Shown in pieces: positions 1 to 4,952 of a DNA stretch of 7,766 bases. The stretch comes from an uncultured bacterium. GTDB taxonomy: Bacteria; Verrucomicrobiota; Kiritimatiellia; CAIKKV01. The position numbers were made by a program, and so were the translations under genes. The notes under the pieces were generated by a model. It saw only the letters and a program-made list of their open reading frames with translations, was not told the origin of the DNA and ran no database searches. The stretch spans positions 1-7,766 of the forward strand of contig CAIKKV010000420.1 of assembly GCA_903828035.1 (NCBI GenBank), written 5' to 3'. Position 1 is the stretch's first letter. Each line of letters opens with the position of its first letter.

Positions 1-61
1 GCAGGGCCTCGGCCATGCGCGCCATGAACGGCTCCGGCAGCGTTGTGGGTTTGTCCGCCAT
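1..61 (-). CDS. N-terminal fragment of a leftward gene, product unidentified
   Basis: Only the first 20 codons are in the window; the gene continues past its left edge. Translation from ATG at 61-59 gives MADKPTTLPEPFMARMAEAL. A Shine-Dalgarno-like AAGGA lies about 7 nt upstream, and a near-consensus sigma70-type promoter sits at 117-90, so the start is well supported. The motif LPxxFxxRM resembles the opening of some RsmB/RsmF (NOL1/NOP2/sun) rRNA cytosine methyltransferases, but 20 residues are too few to assign a function. The gene is divergent from the nitrilase-family gene starting at 215. Confidence 0.6.
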   Translation of the reverse strand, partial: MADKPTTLPEPFMARMAEAL

Positions 62-89
62 ATCCTGATCCTTCATTTATCGACGTGAA

Positions 90-117
90 ATCATATCATG
101 ATAATTGATTATGTCAA
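90..117 (-). promoter_or_regulatory. Strong sigma70-like promoter for the leftward gene
   Basis: Read on the minus strand, TTGACA (117-112, a perfect -35 box) is followed after 16 bp by TATGAT (95-90, five of six matches to the -10 box). Transcription would start near 83, leaving a leader of about 22 nt before the ATG at 61. Spacing, base match and position all agree. The housekeeping-sigma assignment is inferred from the consensus only. Confidence 0.7.
94..103. promoter_or_regulatory. 10-bp palindrome overlapping the leftward -10 box, possible operator
   Basis: TATCATGATA is a perfect palindrome covering the upstream edge of the minus-strand -10 box. Immediately beside it, ATAAT (101-105) and ATTAT (108-112) form a second short inverted repeat with a 2-nt spacer. 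A repressor bound here would block the leftward promoter. No regulator gene is visible in the window, so operator function is inference; short AT-rich palindromes also occur by chance. Confidence 0.3.
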
Positions 118-157
118 GCGAGGCGATTCGCCCGGGAGGGCGAAGGCGACATGGGAA

Positions 158-186
158 TCGACAGCGACGCGTGAATCGCCTATAAC
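158..186 (+). promoter_or_regulatory. Sigma70-like promoter for the nitrilase-led gene cluster
   Basis: TCGACA (158-163) matches five of six -35 bases. TATAAC (181-186) matches five of six -10 bases, and the spacer is exactly 17 bp. Transcription would start near 193, giving a leader of about 20 nt that contains AAAGAAAGG (198-206), a plausible ribosome binding site for the ATG at 215. It is the only good rightward promoter seen before the three-gene cluster. Confidence 0.6.
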
Positions 187-214
187 TGGGAAACTTTAAA
201 GAAAGGCTCCGGAT

Positions 215-1141
215 ATGGCGCGGTTCGTGAATATCGCCACGGTTCAGTTCCAGTCGGAATGGGCCCGGGACACCCCGGCGGCGCGGAAGAGCGTCCTGAA
301 GGAAGTCGCGGACGAGCTGGAGGCCTTGCGCGGCTACTCGCTGGACCTGGTGGTTTTTTCCGAAGGCGTGGCGGCGGTCGGGCAATCCATAGCCGAGGCC
401 GAAACGCTCGCGAAGCCCGGCGCCATCCTCTCCCTGTACCGCGACTTCGCCCGGGCGGAGCGCTGCCATGTGGCCGGCTCCGTGAAGATCCGGGAGGGGG
501 AGGCCGTCTACAATGCCGTGGTCTATTACGGGCCGGCCGGCGAGCCCCTGGGGGTGTACCGCAAGACCTACCCGACCGTCAGCGAGCTGGAGCGGGGCAT
601 CACGCCGGGCCCGGGCGCGGTGGTGCTGGACACCGCCATCGGCCGGCTGGGAACGGCCATCTGCTTCGACCTCAATTTCGAGCCCCTGCGCCACGCCTAT
701 CGCGCGCTCAAGCCGGACATCCTGGTCTTCCCGAGCCTCTATCACGGCGGGCTGGCCCAGGCCGCCTGGGCGTACGAGTGCCGCTCCTTTTTTGCCTGCG
801 CCTGGCAGCACGCGGGCGGCGGCATTCTCGATCCCTTCGGCCGGAGCCTGGCCGTGAACGACAGCTATCGCCCCATTGCCCGGGCGACGGTCAACCTGGA
901 CCGGGCCCTGGTGCACCTGGATTACAACCGCGAAAAATTCCCCGAGATCGAGCGGAAGTACCGCGGCGAGGTGGTCGTCGATATTCCGCCGAACATCGGC
1001 CCGGCCCTGATTTACAGCCTGACCGACAAACGGACCGCGCTGGACGTGGTGCGCGAGTTCGGCCTGGAGCTGCTGGACGACTACCTGGTCCGCAGTTCCG
1101 GGGCGTGTGCGGCCAAACGGTTCCGCGAAGCGACTTTGTAA
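215..1141 (+). CDS. Carbon-nitrogen hydrolase (nitrilase superfamily)
   Basis: The 308-residue protein has the normal length for a cytosolic nitrilase-superfamily amidase. The catalytic triad is visible: Glu50 in VVFSE, Lys117 in YRKTYP and Cys150 in GTAICFDLNF. Family knowledge says such enzymes hydrolyse non-peptide C-N bonds (amides, N-carbamoyl compounds, nitriles) through a cysteine thioester. The C-terminal part (about 230-308) is less typical and may contribute to oligomer contacts or substrate choice. No signal peptide or membrane segment is seen. The ATG at 215 follows a purine-rich GAAAGG and a good promoter. The gene is first in a probable operon, 30 bp before the oxidoreductase gene. 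Family assignment is secure; the substrate is unknown, with an amide or carbamoyl compound more likely than a nitrile. Confidence 0.95.
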   Translation: MARFVNIATVQFQSEWARDTPAARKSVLKEVADELEALRGYSLDLVVFSEGVAAVGQSIAEAETLAKPGAILSLYRDFARAERCHVAGSVKIREGEAVYNAVVYYGPAGEPLGVYRKTYPTVSELERGITPGPGAVVLDTAIGRLGTAICFDLNFEPLRHAYRALKPDILVFPSLYHGGLAQAAWAYECRSFFACAWQHAGGGILDPFGRSLAVNDSYRPIARATVNLDRALVHLDYNREKFPEIERKYRGEVVVDIPPNIGPALIYSLTDKRTALDVVREFGLELLDDYLVRSSGACAAKRFREATL

Positions 1142-1171
1142 CCCTCACCACGAGACGGGAGTGCCTCGACC

Positions 1172-2017
1172 ATGAAGCGAATCGGATATGTGGACTGCAA
1201 GCTCGACAACTACCATGCCAACGTCTACCACCGCCTGCTGCGGGGTGACCTGAAGGAGCGCGGCTGGGATGTCGCGAAATGCTGGGCCCTGGATGAAGGG
1301 GGGGGGCGCAAGTGGGCGGCCGAAAAAGGGGTCGCGTATGCGGCGGACGTGAAAGAGATGGCCGACTGCGACGCCATCATGATCCTCGCCCCGTCGAATC
1401 CCGAGGTGCACCTGAAGCTGGCGGAGCTGGCGTTTCCCCTGGGCAAGCCGACGTACGTGGACAAGACCTTCGCGCCCGACAGCCGGACGGCGGCCCGGAT
1501 CTTCACGCTGGCGGATGCGCATCACGTGCCCGTCATCACCACGTCCGCCCTGCGCTGCGCGGCGAGCCTCAACAAGCTGACGGGCGAGCTCGGCAAGGAC
1601 AAGATCCGCCACATGCGCACGTTTGGCGGCGGCAGCAGCTTCGATGAGTATGTGATTCACCCGCTCGAAATGCTGATCGCGGCCATGGGCCCGGAGGTGA
1701 CGGCGGTCATGCGCCTGTCCGACGGGGCGAACCATCACGAGCTGCACCTCGCCTTCAGCGGCGGCCGCACGGGCAGCGTCTTCTTTCACGCCAACGGCAC
1801 GTGCTCCTTCCAGGCGGTGGTGACGACGGATGAGAAGACCCGGTATGTCGACACGGGGGCCGATCCGATTTTCCGCGATCTCACCCTCTTCATCCTGGAC
1901 TTTTTCGAGTCCGGCAAGGCGTGCATCGACCGGCGCGAGTCGCTGGCGCTGTTCAAGGTGCTGGATGCCGCCCGTGAGCCCCAGTCGATGGGGCGCTTTT
2001 TGAAGCTTGTCTATTGA
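1172..2017 (+). CDS. Gfo/Idh/MocA-like oxidoreductase, short form
   Basis: The 281-residue protein looks like an NAD(P)-dependent sugar-type dehydrogenase. Family features seen are the segment LAPSNPEVHLKLAE (72-85), where the Rossmann half normally carries a similar stretch, then KPTYVDKTFAP (92-102), equivalent to the family's EKP-type motif with Lys98, and a candidate catalytic His163 in YVIHPLEML. Two things are odd. The N-terminus reads RIGYVDCKLDNYHANVYH, without the usual GxGxxG dinucleotide loop, and the protein is shorter than the common 330-400 residues. It may bind cofactor differently or not be a standard dehydrogenase. The ATG at 1172 has GGGAG 10 nt upstream. Nine consecutive Gs (1298-1306) encode Gly43-Gly45. 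Its position between the nitrilase and propeller genes suggests shared catabolism; the substrate is unknown. Confidence 0.9.
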   Translation: MKRIGYVDCKLDNYHANVYHRLLRGDLKERGWDVAKCWALDEGGGRKWAAEKGVAYAADVKEMADCDAIMILAPSNPEVHLKLAELAFPLGKPTYVDKTFAPDSRTAARIFTLADAHHVPVITTSALRCAASLNKLTGELGKDKIRHMRTFGGGSSFDEYVIHPLEMLIAAMGPEVTAVMRLSDGANHHELHLAFSGGRTGSVFFHANGTCSFQAVVTTDEKTRYVDTGADPIFRDLTLFILDFFESGKACIDRRESLALFKVLDAAREPQSMGRFLKLVY

Positions 2018-2080
2018 GGTGTGAGCGGGCCGCCGCACGGGCTCTGAAGCTGTTTCGTGCAAGGATTTGATGCTGGGGGA

Positions 2081-3298
2081 ATGATGAAAGAAACGCTTTT
2101 CGCGCAGGCGGCCCGGGTGTTTGATGGAGCGCCCGATCCTGTGACCGGCGCGCGGGTGCTGCGGGTGTGCGTGCGCGGCGCGCGGCCGGTTCCGGAGGTC
2201 TGGCAGACCGTTTACCAGCAGTGCCGCTCTTTCTGGGACGGCGGCCGCACGGTTCTGCTGCGGACTTGCACGGATGAGTGGTGGCCCCGGCAGGGCGGGG
2301 CCTCCACGCTTCTGCTGGACTTGACGACCGGACGGACGTCCAATCCGTTTCCGGCGGGTTACAATGTGGTGGAGCTGGACGATCGCGCGGATACGGCTTT
2401 GCTCGTGCGGTGGGAGGAGGGCGGGACGGCGGCCCTGTGGGACCGGCGATCGGGCCGGATCCTGGCGTCCGAATCGGCGGACCCGGGCTGGCATTATGGG
2501 GGCGCCACCATTCTGGCCGCCGGGAGGCGGGTGCTGGTATCCCACTTCAAGGGCAAGCCGCACCGGACGCGGACGTGGTCGCATTTCCACCTGTTGACTC
2601 CCGGGGAGCCTTCGCGCGTGGTGCTGGAGTCGGACCGGCATTATTGCAACCATATCCAGGGTAGCCCGGTCGATCCGGAGTTGTATGCGTATGACCGGTG
2701 GGAGGCTCCCGCCCGCGATGTGGAGCAGGTTATCCATGTGGCATCCCTCGATGGCGCCCTGCACGAGGCGGCCAGGCTGGATGCGCGGGCGATTCGACCG
2801 ATGTCGATGTTCGGCGTGCGGGATCATTATCTGTGGACGCCGGACGGCCGCCGGATTGTCAGCTATCTGAACCCTCTTCCCTTTTCGGGGGAAGCTCCTC
2901 AGATGGGGAACTTGCGGCCGTTCGGGGAGGCGTTCAACCATTTCCAGTTTCCCTGGGTGCTGAGCGCGCTGGATTGGCGGACGGGCGAGGATTACGCGGC
3001 GCCCTACCCGCCGGGCCGGTGGGGGTGCCATCCCACCGTGACTCCGGACGGGCGGCATATGGTGTCGGCCGGCGGGCCGGGGTTCGATTATCTGTATGCG
3101 GTGGATCTGGAGAAATTGCGGGAGGGCTGGAACGAGCGGATCCTCTGCTCCTATCCGCGCACGGTGTCCGCCGGGGACAATCACGAGCCGTTCGCTTTTC
3201 CCGTCGTGCTGCCCGACGGCAGCGGCGTGCTGTTCAACGCCGGCTGGCCGGGGCCGGAGCATGGCCTGTATCTGGCGGAGTGGCCTGTAACCGTTTGA
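2081..3298 (+). CDS. Beta-propeller protein resembling oligogalacturonate lyase
   Basis: From the ATG at 2081 the protein has 405 residues, close to the roughly 390 of oligogalacturonate lyases, which split pectin-derived unsaturated digalacturonate in the cytoplasm using Mn2+. Blade-like repeats of a TolB/WD40-type propeller are visible, including the recurring TPDGRR or LPDGSG turn. Lyase-like stretches are HYCNHIQGSPVDPELYAYD (187-205), HYLWTPDGRRI (249-259), GCHPTVTPDGRH (315-326) and DNHEPFAFPVVLPDG (366-380). His191, His249, His317 and His368 are candidate catalytic or metal ligands, though I cannot align them with confidence. No signal peptide is seen, which fits a cytoplasmic enzyme. 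An in-frame GTG at 2057 would add eight residues; ATG at 2084 is also possible. It could instead be a catalytically dead propeller. The gene ends 4 bp from the oppositely oriented vapC stop. Confidence 0.85.
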   Translation: MMKETLFAQAARVFDGAPDPVTGARVLRVCVRGARPVPEVWQTVYQQCRSFWDGGRTVLLRTCTDEWWPRQGGASTLLLDLTTGRTSNPFPAGYNVVELDDRADTALLVRWEEGGTAALWDRRSGRILASESADPGWHYGGATILAAGRRVLVSHFKGKPHRTRTWSHFHLLTPGEPSRVVLESDRHYCNHIQGSPVDPELYAYDRWEAPARDVEQVIHVASLDGALHEAARLDARAIRPMSMFGVRDHYLWTPDGRRIVSYLNPLPFSGEAPQMGNLRPFGEAFNHFQFPWVLSALDWRTGEDYAAPYPPGRWGCHPTVTPDGRHMVSAGGPGFDYLYAVDLEKLREGWNERILCSYPRTVSAGDNHEPFAFPVVLPDGSGVLFNAGWPGPEHGLYLAEWPVTV

Positions 3299-3302
3299 CC
3301 GC

Positions 3303-3707
3303 TCAAATCGTCAGAAGGTCGAGGCCCGGGATATTTTCAAAGTCCTTCCGGTTGCGGGTCAGGACGCGAAGCCGGTGCTGGACGGCGATGGCGGCGATCC
3401 AGATATCCTGGGAGCGGTGCGTGCTGGGGGTGCCCCGGGTGTCCAGCATGGCGGAAAGGCGGCCAAAGACCTCGGCCGTGTCTTTGTCGATGACGATGCA
3501 GGATTTCCTTTTGATCCGCGCCAGCGCACTCGCCCGGCGGGCGCGCTGGTCGTCCGTCTGGGCGCGCTGGACGCCGTATTCCAACTCGGCCAGCACAGGC
3601 GGAACCACATAAACGGGTTCATCGCCGGTAACGGCGGCCACATCGCGGGGCGCGAGCCGTCCCCTCTCCACATCGACCCAGATGGAGGTGTCGAGGATTA
3701 CGCCCAT
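3303..3707 (-). CDS. vapC: VapC-type PIN-domain toxin
   Basis: The 134-residue protein is a complete PIN-domain ribonuclease of VapC size. The acidic metal-binding residues are in place: Asp6 in ILDTSIWVD, Glu41 in LAELEYG, Asp101 in SQDIWIAA, and Asn119/Asp122 in TRNRKDF. VapC toxins cleave specific RNAs, often initiator tRNA or the 23S sarcin-ricin loop, and slow growth unless bound by the antitoxin. The target cannot be told from sequence. The ATG (3707-3705) overlaps the end of the antitoxin gene by 10 bp in another frame and has GAGGG a few nt upstream, typical of translational coupling in such pairs. All key residues are present, so the toxin is likely active. It is convergent with the propeller gene (4 bp gap), and no terminator separates them. 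Confidence 0.93.
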   Translation of the reverse strand: MGVILDTSIWVDVERGRLAPRDVAAVTGDEPVYVVPPVLAELEYGVQRAQTDDQRARRASALARIKRKSCIVIDKDTAEVFGRLSAMLDTRGTPSTHRSQDIWIAAIAVQHRLRVLTRNRKDFENIPGLDLLTI

Positions 3708-3961
3708 GGATCCCTCGCTTCAGCGGCCATCAGGCGATCGCCGCGTTCGATGTCCTTGATCCAGGCGGCGCCTTCCGCATCGTCAAGCGTGGCGAAGATG
3801 TCGCCGAGCGCTTCGATCGCATTCATGCGCGCGGCTCCCGGAACCAGCTTGGCGACGGGGTGCTTGTTGCGCATGACCACGATCTCTTCGCCTCCCTGCT
3901 CGAGGGAATCAAGCAGGCGGCTGAAGTTACGTGAAACCTCAGTAGCGGAAAGTGTTTTCAG
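3698..3961 (-). CDS. Phd/YefM-family antitoxin, apparent CTG start
   Basis: The 87-residue protein partners the PIN toxin. Residues 2-41 read as a typical Phd/YefM DNA-binding fold: KTLSATEVSRNFSRLLDSLE, then EEIVVMRNKHPVAKLVP. Residues about 45-87 are acidic and helical, as expected for toxin-neutralising segments. The frame is open up to a TGA, but it contains no ATG, GTG or TTG before GTG at 3880, which would delete the DNA-binding half. CTG at 3961-3959 sits exactly where homologues have the Met of MKTLSATEVS, with GAGAGG about 6 nt upstream, so CTG is the likely start. It may be a mutated ATG. Phd/YefM antitoxins repress their own promoter, and a promoter with an inverted repeat lies just upstream. 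Pairing Phd/YefM with VapC is common. The family is secure; the start codon is inferred. Confidence 0.88.
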   Translation of the reverse strand: MKTLSATEVSRNFSRLLDSLEQGGEEIVVMRNKHPVAKLVPGAARMNAIEALGDIFATLDDAEGAAWIKDIERGDRLMAAEARDPWA

Positions 3962-3981
3962 GTGGATCCTCTCTTTTCCAT
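3958..3981 (-). other. 7-codon leader mini-ORF overlapping the antitoxin start (CTGA)
   Basis: ATG at 3981-3979 opens a short frame encoding MEKRGST and stops at TGA (3960-3958). This TGA shares two bases with the antitoxin's proposed CTG, giving CTGA, the counterpart of the ATGA overlap used for stop-start coupling. The GAGAGG that serves the CTG lies inside this mini-ORF. Ribosomes finishing it could re-initiate on the weak start codon. This is a reading from sequence; such a short frame may be fortuitous. Confidence 0.35.
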
Positions 3982-3984
3982 ATA

Positions 3985-4018
3985 ATCAGAGTAAATCATA
4001 AAATCTGATATAAGTCAA
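3985..4018 (-). promoter_or_regulatory. Promoter and candidate autoregulatory operator of the toxin-antitoxin pair
   Basis: On the minus strand, TTGACT (4018-4013, five of six) is followed after 17 bp by TTTACT (3995-3990, four of six). An inverted repeat, ATCAGA (3985-3990) and TCTGAT (4004-4009) with 13 bp between the arms, overlaps the -10 box and spacer. That is where a Phd/YefM antitoxin would bind to repress its own operon. TGATTATAT nearby could act as an alternative extended -10. The region is markedly AT-rich against the GC-rich background. Function is inferred from position and symmetry. Confidence 0.45.
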
Positions 4019-4070
4019 TCGGAGTCGCTCGGATGCATTGATTTGATCATTCTGAACAAAGAGATTTAAT

Positions 4071-4144
4071 CGGGGTCGGTATCGGTATCGCAATCGGTAT
4101 CGACATGCACATCGATACCGATACCGACAGCGATAGCGACCGCG
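4071..4144. repeat. Hexamer-based imperfect hairpin (TCGGTA/TACCGA type)
   Basis: The segment is a run of degenerate TCGGTA-like hexamers that switches to its reverse complement halfway. The inner stem ATCGGTATCGA (4093-4103) pairs perfectly with TCGATACCGAT (4112-4122) across an 8-nt loop. Outward to 4071/4144 most positions still pair, with isolated mismatches. In a different register, 4075-4090 is an exact 16-bp inverted copy of 4113-4128. It lies between the tspO stop and the toxin-antitoxin promoter, in gene-free DNA. It could be a dispersed intergenic repeat, a bidirectional RNA hairpin limiting read-through, or a replication-slippage product. Translations across it give low-complexity RYRYRYR or DTDTDSD strings, which I do not regard as genes. 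Confidence 0.75.
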
Positions 4145-4227
4145 AGAAGAAAAGACTAGGCCGTCAATCTGCTCGTGCATATCGTCACTGGCGCGGCTCA
4201 CGCAGACCAGAGGCGTTGGTCGGATCC

Positions 4228-4713
4228 TTAAGGGTTCAGCCGCCAGATCGTGAAGTTGAGGGCGGAGGCGAAGGCGATCCAGCAGGCATAGGGGACGAGC
4301 AGCCAGGCGGCGGGGCGGCTGACGGGCCAGAAGGCCCGGAGCGTGGCGAGGACCGCCAGGTCCAGGGCGAGGAGCTCCGCGAAGGCCGGGCCGGGGAGAT
4401 GCAGGCCGAAGAACAGCGGCGTCCACAGCGCGTTTAGCGCCCACTGGAGGAGATACAGGCTTAGCGCCTTTTTCTGCGATTTCCAGCCGCCCTGTTTCCA
4501 GACCAGCCAGGCCGCCACGGCCATCAGGGTGTACAGGAGGGTCCAGGCGGGCCCGAACAGCCAGCTGGGCGGATTCCACGCGGGTTTGTTGAGGGCCGCA
4601 TACCAGCCGCCGGTGGTGACGAAGACGGCGGTCGCCGAGGCGCAAAAGGTCAGCGCCAGCCAGCTGAACAGGGCCGCCATGTCTCGGGATCGTGATGAGG
4701 TGGATGTTGTCAT
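4228..4713 (-). CDS. tspO: TspO/MBR-family tryptophan-rich membrane protein
   Basis: The 161-residue protein has the length and signature of the TspO family: WYAALNKPAWNPPSWLF (37-53), PAWTLLYTLMAVAAWLVW (55-72), QWALNALWTPLFFGLHLP (90-107) and PYACWIAFASALNFTIWRLN (141-160). Five transmembrane helices can be drawn, and tryptophans are abundant. Bacterial TspO binds porphyrins and has been linked to tetrapyrrole homeostasis, photosynthesis gene control in Rhodobacter and stress responses; the role here is unknown. The ATG at 4713 is preferred over an upstream GTG at 4764 because CAGGGGGG lies about 6 nt upstream and the extra residues are unlike the family. No tetrapyrrole gene is nearby. It is divergent from the large surface-protein gene. 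Confidence 0.93.
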   Translation of the reverse strand: MTTSTSSRSRDMAALFSWLALTFCASATAVFVTTGGWYAALNKPAWNPPSWLFGPAWTLLYTLMAVAAWLVWKQGGWKSQKKALSLYLLQWALNALWTPLFFGLHLPGPAFAELLALDLAVLATLRAFWPVSRPAAWLLVPYACWIAFASALNFTIWRLNP

Positions 4714-4742
4714 GGAGCGCCCCCCTGTTTTGGATAGAATGG

Positions 4743-4752
4743 CGCTTAAGCG
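4743..4752. promoter_or_regulatory. 10-bp palindrome in the tspO leader or promoter region
   Basis: CGCTTAAGCG is a perfect palindrome about 30 bp upstream of the tspO start. On the minus strand a weak TTGAAC is followed after 17 bp by CATTCT, and the palindrome lies in that spacer. It could be an operator or a chance palindrome; the promoter boxes are poor. Confidence 0.22.
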
Positions 4753-4864
4753 TTGGCGGTTCAAGCTGTTTCACGGCTTCTCCGACTCTTTCGGCGGGGT
4801 GCGACCGGCTCCAGGAACGAAAACGGTATGTCAGAAATTGAATGTAAATATCAGGGTTAGCCTC

Positions 4865-4893
4865 TTGCGCGGTTGAGTGATTGAGAGCATAAT
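4865..4893 (+). promoter_or_regulatory. Weak candidate promoter for the large surface-protein gene
   Basis: TTGCGC (4865-4870) and CATAAT (4888-4893) are separated by 17 bp. The -10 matches five of six bases but the -35 only three. Further AT-rich boxes follow (TATAAG at 4909, TATGAT at 4929), and a near-palindrome ATACGAA-T-TTTGTAT occupies 4917-4931, so the true start is uncertain. The rest of the 4714-4952 gap between the divergent genes holds nothing else I can support. Confidence 0.3.
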
Positions 4894-4952
4894 TAGAGAA
4901 GAGTCAAATATAAGATATACGAATTTTGTATGATAATGTCGGGAGGCAAGTC

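Noticed and set aside
77..916. A 279-codon minus-strand frame over the nitrilase gene and promoter region
   Set aside because: It runs antisense to an enzyme with an intact catalytic triad and crosses the promoters; no domain is seen.
2018..2080. A possible terminator between the oxidoreductase and propeller genes
   Set aside because: The CGGGC copies here are direct rather than inverted, and there is no T-run, so no terminator hairpin can be supported.
1145..3262. A 705-codon open frame on the minus strand opposite the oxidoreductase and propeller genes
   Set aside because: It has high Arg, Pro and His content and no recognisable domain, and it covers two plus-strand genes with clear family motifs. 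It is an antisense shadow of GC-rich codons.
3698..3880. A 60-residue antitoxin starting at GTG 3880
   Set aside because: It would lack the DNA-binding half, whose residues are encoded intact and in frame just upstream.
4071..4144. A CRISPR-like array
   Set aside because: The repeats are contiguous hexamers without spacers and form one inverted structure; no cas gene is present.
4185..4227. A possible terminator after tspO
   Set aside because: On the minus strand GACCA and TGGTC can form a 5-bp stem, but no T-tract follows, so it is too weak to call.
3986..4774. A 262-codon minus-strand frame with RYRYRYR repeats near its end
   Set aside because: The low-complexity part is a translation of the hexamer hairpin, and the remainder is an out-of-frame reading of tspO.
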